Below, one piece after another: positions 1-7,066 of a DNA stretch of 24,135 nucleotides. Numbering within the stretch: position 1 is the stretch's first letter; every line of letters begins with the position of its first letter. Source of the stretch: Methanosarcinales archaeon (GTDB lineage Archaea > Halobacteriota > Syntropharchaeia > Alkanophagales > Methanospirareceae); contig JAODGL010000048.1 in NCBI GenBank assembly GCA_025464585.1, positions 1 to 24,135 on the forward strand. The letters are read 5' to 3'. Under the pieces are notes generated by a model. It was not told the DNA's origin. It was given only the letters and a program-made list of their open reading frames with translations, and did no database searches. Both the position numbers and the translations under genes were made by a program.

Positions 1-549
1 GGAATGGGCAGTGGTATTCAACGAGAAGACGGGAAAGGGCTTTTTGCTGCTATAAAAGACGAGAAGAACAACCGCCATTTCTGGCTGTTCTATGATATAG
101 AAAGAAATACCATTTTAGACCGGAAGCTTGAGGTCATCAAGCTTATCCGATGCCATGAGCATGAAAAAAGGGCTGAACCTGATTTTGACGTGTACGCAAT
201 TCTGGAAAAGCTGAAAAGACGTATTGTTAACCAAACGAAAGCGGTAAAGCATAGAATTTCCGTTTTACCCAATCCACAAAACCATGTCATGAATTGGCTG
301 CAGGCATTGCATCCTTTAGAAGAGAGAAAACAGCTTATTGAGTATTTTTCAAAACCCTTGAGTGGATTGCAGATTAGAGAACTAAGACGGCTGTGGCGAG
401 AAGAAAGAGAAAGTAGTGAAGAAAAACTTCTTGCTATTTTACATCAGTTTGCTGAGGCGCATCCTCACGCCACTGAAGTGCAATCTTCTTCTATTTTCGA
501 AATCTCAGAAGAGGACCTTCAACTTGTCGGGTGGATTGCAAGGGTATAA
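1..549 (+). CDS. C-terminal part of a helicase-like (SNF2-type, defence-associated) protein, partial
   Basis: The reading frame is open from the first base of the window, so this is the 3' end of a larger gene and the ATG at position 4 is probably internal. The visible 180 or so residues are hydrophilic and charged. They include FWLFYDIERN near residue 27 and, from residue 78, a TKAVKHRISVLPNPQNHVMN stretch followed by a WLQALHPL segment. From memory this resembles the C-terminal extension of large SNF2-like helicases in phage-defence islands, after the helicase motifs. No helicase motif itself is visible, so the family call is tentative. The gene stops at TAA 547-549, just where a glycosyltransferase fragment in another frame begins. 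It may be an intact C-terminus or a truncated one. Confidence 0.45.
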   Translation, partial: GMGSGIQREDGKGLFAAIKDEKNNRHFWLFYDIERNTILDRKLEVIKLIRCHEHEKRAEPDFDVYAILEKLKRRIVNQTKAVKHRISVLPNPQNHVMNWLQALHPLEERKQLIEYFSKPLSGLQIRELRRLWREERESSEEKLLAILHQFAEAHPHATEVQSSSIFEISEEDLQLVGWIARV

Positions 550-768
550 AGGATATAAGTTATATAAAAGTATCAACATCGTTATAAGAGATTTCGATGC
601 AAAGAGCTTTTCTAGATTTAGCCAAGGTGTTTTTAATGTCAGCGATATAGAACAGGAATTTGATGTGTGTAATAGCATTTCTAGGATCCCCGATGTATTT
701 CATATTCATGACTGGTATGGTGTTTTATGGGCTAGCGCCGTTAAATACCAATATAACATACCTACAAT
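550..768 (+). pseudogene. Glycosyltransferase (glycogen-synthase-like) internal fragment
   Basis: In frame 2 this stretch encodes about 70 residues including IPDVFHIHDWYGVLWASAVK followed by YQYNIPTI. That matches the N-terminal Rossmann domain of GT4/GT5 glycosyltransferases, where a PDVIHxHDWHGxLAGxxLK pattern precedes the GIPxVxTIH strand. Neither the protein start nor the rest of the enzyme (about 400 further residues) is present. The open frame extends upstream to an ATG at 416, but those residues overlap the helicase-like frame and do not look like glycosyltransferase. Downstream the similarity stops at about 768, where a Cas3 fragment in a different frame takes over. It is therefore a gene scrap embedded between other scraps, not a functional gene. 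Confidence 0.5.
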
Positions 769-1170
769 AATGAAAAAGCATATCGTGAAGTAGATTCGCA
801 AATTTCCAATTTGAATCTGAAAGAGGGCAGGGTTCTATCAATAAATCTGCCTACCGGAACAGGTAAAACACTAACCGGGCTTTCGTTTGCTCTTAAGCTT
901 ATTCACTGCCCTTTTTGAGCATTATAGACCAGAATAGTGAAGTAATTAGGGATATTCTTAGCGTGGCAGGGGGATATGATGAAATACCCACGAATTTATT
1001 TTTAAAACATCATCATTTGGCTGATATTGAATATAAGGAGAAGAAAGAAGAAGAGAACGAACTGAATATTATAAAAGATATAAATAAAGCCTTATTGCTC
1101 ACAGAGGGCTGGCACTCAGAGATAGTTATTACGACCTTTGTTCAATTTTTCCACAGTTTAATTACAAATT
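769..1170 (+). pseudogene. cas3: CRISPR-associated helicase Cas3, internal fragment with frameshift
   Basis: The frame-1 translation of 769-910 contains AYREV, then LSINLPTGTGKTLTGLSFAL, which is helicase motif I (Walker A) of Cas3 (LPTGTGKT at 847-870) with its usual context. Frame 1 stops at TGA just after 'HCPF'. Frame 3 from 915 continues with LSIIDQNSEVIRDIL, a KHHHLAD segment and LTEGWHSEIVITTFVQFFHS, all expected in Cas3 between motifs I and II. One missing T in the T5 run at 912-916 would restore a single frame. The HD nuclease domain, motif II DExH and everything downstream are absent. After about 1170 similarity ends at a junction with a group II intron RT piece on the other strand. 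No CRISPR repeats or other cas genes are seen. Confidence 0.7.
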
Positions 1171-1186
1171 GCAATACCCGTTCTGT

Positions 1187-1447
1187 TTATTCGTGGTCTA
1201 TCTGCATCCAGAACAGCCTCGTATTACACTTTGGATCTTCTCTGGCTCGTCGAGTTATGACCAACAGTTTTGTTGACACATCAAACTTTAAAAAAGTTTG
1301 ATCAAAATGCTTCGCAAGCCCATCTCTGGGTATGGAGGGTGTGTCCCTGTCAGCCCATCGCACTCCTGCCAGCCCCTTCCCTCCACGGGCATTACCCCGC
1401 TTCTCCGGTACTATGAGCTGGTCCGACTCCCAGAGTGTCGTCTGCAC
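1187..1447 (-). pseudogene. Group II intron reverse transcriptase/maturase, N-terminal fragment
   Basis: On the minus strand the frame carries ESDQLIVPEKRGNARGGKGL followed by a DTPSIPRDG segment, typical of the leader just before the RT domain of group II intron-encoded proteins. It then reads KLLVITRRAREDPKCN, which resembles the conserved RT-0 entry motif (L..I...A..DP...F.SL). After DPK the family pattern is lost and the frame ends, so the RT catalytic YADD region, maturase and intron domains V/VI are missing. The 5' intron domains are also absent, since the frame abuts the truncated ykgJ gene at about 1447. The segment is more GC-rich than its surroundings, in keeping with a foreign insertion. 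The assignment is from motif memory, and a database comparison was not possible here. Confidence 0.6.
1281..1301. repeat. Perfect 9-bp inverted repeat with 3-nt loop
   Basis: TCAAACTTT, AAA, AAAGTTTGA form a perfect hairpin inside the group II intron RT fragment. It could be a terminator-like stem or an insertion scar, but no T-tract of clear terminator type follows on either strand. Confidence 0.6.
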
Positions 1448-1701
1448 TCTGCATTAGATATTCCTAAACTCGTAGATAGTTTTTCAATATCCCCTACATC
1501 TAAAACCGGCGTAATCTCCTTACAGCAATTTGCACAAGCTACGCAGTCTATTTTGGAGGATATTTCTTTATACAGCCGGTGTACAATTTCATCTACCTCC
1601 TCCGGCGACATATCGCATTCTTTTAGATAGGCTCGGAATGCCCAGTTCTCCTCAGCTTTTTCTTTGGATATTTCCTTGATTTTCACGATATTTGTTTCCA
1701 T
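1448..1701 (-). pseudogene. YkgJ-family cysteine-cluster protein, C-terminally truncated
   Basis: Starting at ATG 1701, about 85 residues match the N-terminal half of YkgJ/CxxCxxCC proteins (zinc- or iron-chelating domain). There is a charged helical lead, then IDCVACANCCKEITPVLDVG and an IEKLSTSLGIS helix. The C-terminal half of such proteins, with further conserved Cys residues (CPFL..., C..Y..RP..C), is absent. After LGISNAE the frame runs about 11 unrelated residues into the group II intron RT segment and stops at 1411. The gene lies 30 nt downstream of hppA on the same strand and may share its transcript. Either the intron relic or a later deletion removed the 3' half, so function is doubtful. 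Confidence 0.75.
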
Positions 1702-1731
1702 CGTCCGTTCTAAATCTTGTAATTTTTTTCC

Positions 1732-3834
1732 TCACACCGGCAATACCCCATAAGCCATGAATAAAGAAGAGAATAAAATTGCAACCATAGTCATCGCTTT
1801 AATCAGCGGATTAATCGCAGGACCTGCGGTATCCTTGAAAGGGTCACCCACTGTATCACCCACGACTGCCGCTTTATGTGCATCGCTCCCTTTTCCACCA
1901 AGATAACCATCCTCTATCATCTTTTTCGCATTGTCCCATGCTGCACCACCGTTTGCCATCATCAGAGCGAGCATCAACCCGGAAATAATCACTCCGATTA
2001 GCAGTCCCCCGAGTGCAATCGCGCCAAGTAAAAGACCCACTACTACTGGCACCACCACAGCAATCATCCCCGGCACTACCATTTCCCTTAACGCTGCGGT
2101 TGTAACGATGTCAACGCATTTACCGTATTCCGGCTTCGTCTTGCCTTCCCATATTCCCGGTATCTCCTTGAACTGCCTTCTCACCTCTTCAACTACCTTG
2201 AACGCACCTTTTCCCACTGCACGCATCATAACTGAACTGAAAATGAAAGGCAACAGTCCTCCAATTAATAAGCCCACGAGCACGAGTGGATTGAAAAGGC
2301 TAAAATCTTCTGCTGCTATTCCTACTTTGTGTAAATAGTCAGAAAAGAGGGCTAATGCGGCTATTGCCGCCGATGCGATAGCATACCCCTTTGTCACGGC
2401 TTTTGTTGTGTTACCCACGGCATCGAGTTTGTCGGTAGTACCTCTAACGTCGGGCGGTAAGTCTGCCATTTCCGCGATACCTCCTGCGTTATCTGTAATG
2501 GGACCGTAAGAATCAAGTGCAACGATAATACCAGTAGTCGAGAGCATAGCGACAGCAGCAATTGAAATCCCATACAGCCCCGCAATACTCGCTCCCGTAG
2601 CAACGAAAGGCACAAAATACGCAGCCAGTATCCCACTACAGATTATTATCACCGGCCAGCCGGTGGACATCATACCAACTGCGAGACCAGCAATCAGATT
2701 AGTGCCAGCGCCGGTCTTGCTTGCATCTGCAATTGACCGTACCGGTGAATGCATCTGCGTGAAATATTCGGTAACGATGACCATGAGCGCCATTATTATT
2801 ATTCCAACGACCGCAGTGGAGAATATTGAAATCGCAGCCAAGTCGGTTCCGATTAAAGTGGCTGTTACCAAATAGAACAGAATTATGCTGAGCACAGCAG
2901 CAGTAATCACGCCTTTGTATAACGTTCCCATAATGTTCTCGCGCTTCCCCATTCGCACTGCGAAGATGGCAATAATAGAAGCGAAGATTGCAACCGCACC
3001 TAAAACCAGAGGGTACTCGATGAGTGCTAAATCGGCGGCAATGCCAGGAAAAATCTCTGTTACATTCCCCCCTTTTATCAGCAAACCACCGATTAGCATT
3101 GCTGCGATTGCGGTAACTACGTAAGTTTCAAACAGGTCGGCACCCATACCCGCGCAATCACCAACGTTGTCACCAACGTTGTCAGCAATTACACCGGCAT
3201 TTCTCGGGTCGTCCTCCGGAATCCCTGCTTCTACCTTGCCCACCAGGTCAGCACCAACATCCGCGGCTTTTGTATATATCCCGCCGCCAATCCTGGCGAA
3301 TAACGAAATCAAAGAAGCGCCAAATCCATAGCCTACAATGAGGTCAACGGCATGCGAACCACCACCGTAAAGAACATAAAAAGAACTTGTCCCAAGTAAT
3401 GCAAGCCCAACGACTGCAAGACCCGTTACGGCACCACCTTTGAATGCAATTGCAAGTGCTTTGCGTACACCAGAGAATGCAGCTTGTGCAACACGGACAT
3501 TGCCCCTTGTCGAGACCGACATGCCGATATAACCTGCTGCCGCAGAACATGCAGCGCCAGCCATAAAACCTATCGCAATTCTTCCGGAATCAAAAAAACC
3601 GCCATCAAATGCATGCGAAAGCGCAACGAACAAAATCACTGCGATTATGACCGCAACGATTGCAATAGTCCGATATTGCCTGTTCAGGTAAGCAGATGCA
3701 CCCTCTTGGATAGCACCAGAGATAGCGTTCATTTTAGCACTGCCAGATTCCTGTTTAAGCGTATAAACCGCGAATATCGCTGCGAATAACAGGCTTACGA
3801 GCCCAGCAATCAGTGCTAATAATAGCAAGTCCAT
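1732..3834 (-). CDS. hppA: Membrane-bound proton-translocating pyrophosphatase, K+-independent type
   Basis: This integral membrane enzyme hydrolyses pyrophosphate and pumps H+ across the cytoplasmic membrane. The 700 residues are the usual length and contain about 16 hydrophobic segments. The pyrophosphate/Mg-binding loops are intact: DVGADLVGKVE at about 192-202, DNVGDNVGD at about 218-226, and the C-terminal GDTVGDPFKDTAGPAINPL. The subfamily switch reads GNTTKA at 474-479. Lysine at this place (K478), instead of alanine, marks the K+-independent H+-pumping class. It recovers energy from biosynthetic PPi, which suits an energy-limited archaeon. Deoxyhypusine synthase lies upstream on the same strand, and a TATA-like element overlapping that gene's stop codon suggests hppA has its own promoter. 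Confidence 0.97.
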   Translation of the reverse strand: MDLLLLALIAGLVSLLFAAIFAVYTLKQESGSAKMNAISGAIQEGASAYLNRQYRTIAIVAVIIAVILFVALSHAFDGGFFDSGRIAIGFMAGAACSAAAGYIGMSVSTRGNVRVAQAAFSGVRKALAIAFKGGAVTGLAVVGLALLGTSSFYVLYGGGSHAVDLIVGYGFGASLISLFARIGGGIYTKAADVGADLVGKVEAGIPEDDPRNAGVIADNVGDNVGDCAGMGADLFETYVVTAIAAMLIGGLLIKGGNVTEIFPGIAADLALIEYPLVLGAVAIFASIIAIFAVRMGKRENIMGTLYKGVITAAVLSIILFYLVTATLIGTDLAAISIFSTAVVGIIIMALMVIVTEYFTQMHSPVRSIADASKTGAGTNLIAGLAVGMMSTGWPVIIICSGILAAYFVPFVATGASIAGLYGISIAAVAMLSTTGIIVALDSYGPITDNAGGIAEMADLPPDVRGTTDKLDAVGNTTKAVTKGYAIASAAIAALALFSDYLHKVGIAAEDFSLFNPLVLVGLLIGGLLPFIFSSVMMRAVGKGAFKVVEEVRRQFKEIPGIWEGKTKPEYGKCVDIVTTAALREMVVPGMIAVVVPVVVGLLLGAIALGGLLIGVIISGLMLALMMANGGAAWDNAKKMIEDGYLGGKGSDAHKAAVVGDTVGDPFKDTAGPAINPLIKAMTMVAILFSSLFMAYGVLPV

Positions 3835-3865
3835 TTTTTTCTCGTTCTTTATAGTAGCCCGAACA

Positions 3866-3880
3866 ACTATTTAAATCTTT
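3866..3880 (-). promoter_or_regulatory. Candidate TATA box for hppA
   Basis: On the minus strand AAAGATTTAAATAGT lies about 35-45 nt before the hppA ATG (3834) and overlaps the stop codon of the upstream gene. The spacing predicts a transcript start near 3845 with a very short leader. It is inferred from consensus and spacing only. Confidence 0.4.
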
Positions 3881-4866
3881 ATGTTTCCATTGCCCCTTCG
3901 GGCTCGCACCGCAGCCATGATCACCGGCAATGCGATGGTAGCATCACAATAAACAGTAACTGATTTCGCTTTCGCTCCTATTTTACCCCACGATTTCGCT
4001 TCCTCTAACGTTGCACCACTCAATCCACCATTCTCAGGCGTATCCGTGGTTATCTGGATAGCGTAATCGAAACCTTCTTGCCCCTGTTCCCGCGGGGGCG
4101 CGATCAATGCAGTTTGGAATATAAAGTTTTTTGGCACACCACCACCGAGTATTAGTGCACCCGTGCACCGCGCCTGGCAGAAGATTTCTATCAATTCCTT
4201 CATATCATCGAACGCATCCACCTTCAAAGGACTCGTTTGTTTATATATCCACGCATGGAGTCCAATCATAGAATCTGCAATCGCAGGACAAAATATAGGG
4301 ACTTCACTATCTACCGCACTCCTCAGTATAGAGTCTCTGTCCGAGAGATTTTCTCCTATCGCTCTTGTCAGCTCCCTGATGCAATAGCCTTTATCATTTT
4401 TAGGATTGAGTTTTTCAAAAACGCCTCTTAAAAACGCCTCTAATCTTGCGAATGCCTCCTCAGGCACAACCACATCGTATATTCTCTCCATCCCCTGCTC
4501 TTTTAGCAATACATCGTCTATGCTCTTATTTGCACCCTCGCCTATTTTATAATGATGGTCGCCGAGCGCTTCTATAATATCGTGCACGAGATTAGCACCC
4601 GTCGTTACCACTACATCCACGTATCTCTCTCTTATCATCTGTGCTATTATATTTCGCATTCCCGCAGGGACCAAAGCACCAGAAATGCCAATGAATTTTG
4701 TCGTTTCCTCTTCCAGCATTGCTTCATATATTTCCACTGCCGTTGCTAATCTACCAGCTCCGAAGGCACAATCCCCTAATCCGCTTATAAGTTCATTTAC
4801 ACTCATATTTTTACCTATTTTAACTGCTTTCACTTCCTTTAATCGCGTTTCCTTCAGACTCACCAT
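3871..4866 (-). CDS. dys: Deoxyhypusine synthase
   Basis: The enzyme transfers the aminobutyl group of spermidine (NAD-dependent) to a lysine of translation factor aIF5A, the first step of hypusine formation. At 331 residues it has normal archaeal length. Family features visible are GISGALVPAGMRNIIAQMI, VVVTTGANLVHDIIE with the conserved H near residue 95, PIFCPAIADSMIGL, and the C-terminal ATLEEAKSWGKI, where the lysine at about 295 is the expected catalytic imine-forming residue. The chosen ATG lies about 29-37 nt downstream of a good TATA box, so the mRNA is probably close to leaderless. The aIF5A gene is not in the window. Confidence 0.95.
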   Translation of the reverse strand: MVSLKETRLKEVKAVKIGKNMSVNELISGLGDCAFGAGRLATAVEIYEAMLEEETTKFIGISGALVPAGMRNIIAQMIRERYVDVVVTTGANLVHDIIEALGDHHYKIGEGANKSIDDVLLKEQGMERIYDVVVPEEAFARLEAFLRGVFEKLNPKNDKGYCIRELTRAIGENLSDRDSILRSAVDSEVPIFCPAIADSMIGLHAWIYKQTSPLKVDAFDDMKELIEIFCQARCTGALILGGGVPKNFIFQTALIAPPREQGQEGFDYAIQITTDTPENGGLSGATLEEAKSWGKIGAKAKSVTVYCDATIALPVIMAAVRARRGNGNIKI

Positions 4867-4893
4867 TGATATTGATTACTTTATTACTCTCTT

Positions 4894-4905
4894 CTATTTA
4901 TAATA
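4894..4905. promoter_or_regulatory. Shared bidirectional TATA element between dys (-) and tRNA-Pro (+)
   Basis: The string CTATTTATAATA reads TTTATAATA on the plus strand, about 25-30 nt before tRNA-Pro at 4927. On the minus strand it reads TTATAAATAG, about 30-37 nt before the dys ATG at 4866. Both spacings suit archaeal TBP-directed initiation, so one AT-rich core may serve both genes. Confidence 0.5.
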
Positions 4906-4926
4906 AGAAAGAAATAATCTCAAGCA

Positions 4927-4999
4927 GGGGCTGTAAGGTAGCCAGGCATCCTCCCAGCTCGGGGAGCTGGTAACCGGAGTTCAAATCTCCGCAGCCCCA
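4927..4999 (+). tRNA. tRNA-Pro (anticodon GGG)
   Basis: A complete 73-nt cloverleaf can be folded. The acceptor stem is GGGGCTG/CAGCCCC with discriminator A at 4999. The D-arm includes AGG/CCT, the anticodon stem is CCAGC/GCTGG with loop TCGGGGA, the variable loop is TAAC, and the T-arm is CGGAG-TTCAAAT-CTCCG. The CCA end is not encoded. The anticodon GGG and the G1/A73 identity pattern support proline. The base before the anticodon (position 33) is C in this fold where U is nearly universal. There is no intron. It lies just upstream of the PAN gene, which has its own TATA-like element. Confidence 0.88.
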
Positions 5000-5008
5000 T
5001 CAAATATT

Positions 5009-5018
5009 TTTTATATTA
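5009..5018 (+). promoter_or_regulatory. Candidate TATA box for PAN
   Basis: TTTTATATTA lies just downstream of tRNA-Pro and about 37-46 nt before the PAN start codon. It predicts a short leader that includes the GAGGT Shine-Dalgarno sequence at 5046-5050, 4 nt before ATG 5055. Confidence 0.4.
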
Positions 5019-5054
5019 TCGAGAAACTGAAGTAGTAAAATAGTTGAGGTAAAA

Positions 5055-6287
5055 ATGAAAACAGGCAGTCGCGGTGTATCGTATGGCGATGATTATTCAA
5101 GGTACTTGCAGGATAAGATGAGGCAGTTGGAGGAGGCAAACTATCTGTTGAAAGAGAGGCTGGAGAAGATAGAGCGAGATGGAAGATATTACGAGGGGAT
5201 GAGAATTCGCTATGAGCGAGAGATAAAGAAATTGAGGGCGGAAATAGAAAAGCTGCGTGCACCTCCCCTGATAATAGGAACCGTCGTGGATGTAATAGAT
5301 GATAAAAGGATGGTGGTGAGGAGTAGCACCGGACCCCGGTTCGTTGTGAATTACGCACAGTTTATAGACCCAAAAGAAGCTGTGCCTGGCGCACAAGTTG
5401 GACTGAATCAACAGTCGCTGGCTGTGGTTAGCGTGCTTCCCTCTGCAAAAGACCCTTCTGTGCATGGTATGGAAGTGATAGAATCACCGGATGTGGATTA
5501 CGACATGATAGGGGGGTTAAATGAGCAGATAGAAGAAATAAAGGAAGTAGTAGAGTTGCCACTGACTGCCCCAGAAAGGTTTGAGCGCGTGGGAGTAGAA
5601 CCGCCGAAGGCTGTTCTTTTGACTGGCTTGCCAGGTACGGGGAAGACACTGCTTGCAAAGGCTGTTGCGAACCGCACATCTGCTACTTTCATAAGAGTCG
5701 TTGGCTCGGAATTGGTGCAGAAATATATAGGCGAAGGTGCAAGGCTGGTAAGAGAGCTGTTTGCACTGGCGAAGGAGAAAGCACCTTCTATCCTGTTTAT
5801 TGACGAGTTAGATGCAGTGGCGACCCGGAGAGTAGATGATGGCACCTCGGGTGAGCGCGAAGTGCAGCGAACGATGATGCAGCTCTTAGCAGAGATAGAT
5901 GGATTCAATCCAAGAGGTGATGTGAGGATAATAGGAGCGACAAACCGACCTGATATTCTCGACCCTGCTTTGCTCCGTCCTGGAAGATTCGACCGCATCA
6001 TTGAAATACCATTACCAGATAAGGAAGCGAGGAAGGAGATATTCCAGATACATACTGCAAAGATGAAATTAAAGAAGGACGTGGATTTGGATAATTTGGC
6101 GGCACTTACTGAGAATGCCACGGGTGCGGATATAAAGGCAATAGCCACCGAAGCGGGCATGTTCGCTGTGAAGGGGAATAAAAAAGCAATAGGAATGGAA
6201 GAATTTGAGCAAGCAATAAAAAAGATGCTGGGAAATGAGCAGAGGTCTTATCTGAATGCTAAGGAGATGGGTGTGATGTTCGCATAG
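5055..6287 (+). CDS. pan: Proteasome-activating nucleotidase (PAN)
   Basis: A hexameric AAA+ unfoldase that feeds substrates into the archaeal 20S proteasome. Order of parts in 410 residues: an N-terminal coiled coil at about 15-70, an OB-fold domain at about 71-135, and an AAA ATPase from about 150. The Walker A motif is GLPGTGKT (191-198), where most family members have GPPGTGKT. The pore loop contains KYIGEGA, Walker B is ILFIDE (246-251), the sensor is GATN (N297), and arginine fingers sit in LLRPGRFD (R308, R311). The C-terminus ends MFA, a variant of the HbYX docking tail with Phe in place of Tyr. A good ribosome site (GAGGT) supports the start. Proteasome subunits are not in the window. 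Confidence 0.95.
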   Translation: MKTGSRGVSYGDDYSRYLQDKMRQLEEANYLLKERLEKIERDGRYYEGMRIRYEREIKKLRAEIEKLRAPPLIIGTVVDVIDDKRMVVRSSTGPRFVVNYAQFIDPKEAVPGAQVGLNQQSLAVVSVLPSAKDPSVHGMEVIESPDVDYDMIGGLNEQIEEIKEVVELPLTAPERFERVGVEPPKAVLLTGLPGTGKTLLAKAVANRTSATFIRVVGSELVQKYIGEGARLVRELFALAKEKAPSILFIDELDAVATRRVDDGTSGEREVQRTMMQLLAEIDGFNPRGDVRIIGATNRPDILDPALLRPGRFDRIIEIPLPDKEARKEIFQIHTAKMKLKKDVDLDNLAALTENATGADIKAIATEAGMFAVKGNKKAIGMEEFEQAIKKMLGNEQRSYLNAKEMGVMFA

Positions 6288-6341
6288 CCCCATCCTCGCC
6301 ACCACCGAATAAATTCGGGGGCACCCCATTGCTGTTTTTTG

Positions 6342-6455
6342 CTATATTCCCAAACCCTTACGCTTATCATCGATCACCTCTATTATCGTTTCGGCTGCTT
6401 TTATCGGGTCTGTTTCAACCGCAAACTTACCACCGACAGGGTTTTCTGCTATAAT
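6342..6455 (-). pseudogene. C-terminal relic resembling CO dehydrogenase catalytic subunit (CooS)
   Basis: The minus strand encodes a short tail reading IIAENPVGGKFAVETDP, then IKAAETIIEVIDDKRKGLGI and a TAG stop at 6342-6344. The GGxFxVExDPxKAAxxxxxHIxxKRxxLG pattern is, from memory, the extreme C-terminus of CooS-type nickel CO dehydrogenases. Only about 37 codons remain. Upstream, a stop codon and a change to an unrelated membrane-protein relic mark the break. With no catalytic cysteines left, this is a remnant, and the family call rests on one short motif. Confidence 0.4.
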
Positions 6456-6456
6456 T

Positions 6457-6833
6457 TGATGCTAACTGAAATTCTGTTTTATTAAAAAACAATATGTAAT
6501 ATCCGGGCTCAAGCTTTTTGATTTCGTAACACCCTTGAGAATTTGTAGCTATCTGCTGAATCGGAAGGCTTTTTTTATTTCAGAAAATGAGACCGTCTCA
6601 TTATAGTCGTAAATAGTCACATTAACGCTTTCCAACGGATCCCACGTTTCCCAATCTCGAACCACACCATGAATTACGACTTGATCGTTTGGTGCATTGA
6701 CACTGACGAATATTATAAGCCCCAAAATCCATACTGGTATTAAAAAATAACCAAAATGTTTTTTACCTAAATATAAATAACCTGTTCCCCAAACCCAAAA
6801 ATTTAAAATAGCTGCAATAATGATATAAAGCAG
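6457..6833 (-). pseudogene. Membrane protein with carboxypeptidase-regulatory-like domain, frameshifted
   Basis: After a TGA at 6834-6836, the minus strand encodes a hydrophobic segment with WVWGTGYLYLGKKHFGYF and IPVWILGLIIFVSV (two membrane spans). A beta-rich domain follows: VVIHGVVRDWETWDPLESVN, then VTIYDYNE. After the A7 run (T7 at 6570-6576 on the plus strand) the frame breaks. In the next frame it continues IATNSQGCYEIKKLEPGYY and ILFFNKTEF, the typical T...G.Y.I..L.PG.Y end of carboxypeptidase-regulatory-like folds. One added A would restore one frame. There is no start codon after the upstream stop and no natural end, so the gene is broken at both ends or carries sequencing errors. 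Confidence 0.5.
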
Positions 6834-6843
6834 TCACTATACC

Positions 6844-6859
6844 CCGTACTTAAGTACGG
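6844..6859. repeat. Perfect 16-bp palindrome
   Basis: CCGTACTTAAGTACGG is a perfect palindrome just upstream (minus-strand sense) of the membrane-protein relic. It could be an operator or an insertion scar. No second copy was noticed in the window. Confidence 0.6.
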
Positions 6860-7066
6860 ACTCCATAAAAAATTTAGCATAGAGCGTCACATATCCGATT
6901 TTAAGCGTCCTGAGTTCGTGCCTTGTTCCCCTCCCCGCTTTCGCTTCCACTTCGCCCCCTAAGATAATCATTAAAAATGCTTAATGCAGAGATTAAGCGG
7001 ATGGCATAAGTTATCCTTGCGGTAAGCTTATTCAGTTTATCCTGCTTCTCTCTCGTTGTTCTTTTC
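6860..7066. other. Intergenic stretch downstream of ftr, no gene recognised
   Basis: About 200 nt between the palindrome and the ftr stop. A short minus-strand frame follows ftr (from about 7066 to 6910), but its composition resembles no family I know. I see no RNA gene, clear terminator or repeat here. Confidence 0.4.

Noticed and set aside
1298..1630. Plus-strand open frame of 110 codons
   Set aside because: It is antisense to the group II intron RT and YkgJ fragments, which have recognisable motifs; the plus frame has none.
3160..3190. Repeated AACGTTGTCACC words suggesting a tandem repeat
   Set aside because: They encode the conserved DNVGDNVGD pyrophosphatase motif and so are coding, not a repeat element.
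5498..6160. 220-codon minus-strand frame inside pan
   Set aside because: It is a shadow of the AAA ATPase coding sequence with no recognisable motifs.
6910..7066. Minus-strand short frame directly after ftr
   Set aside because: It is about 50 codons with no start of its own and no family resemblance, so I do not call a gene.
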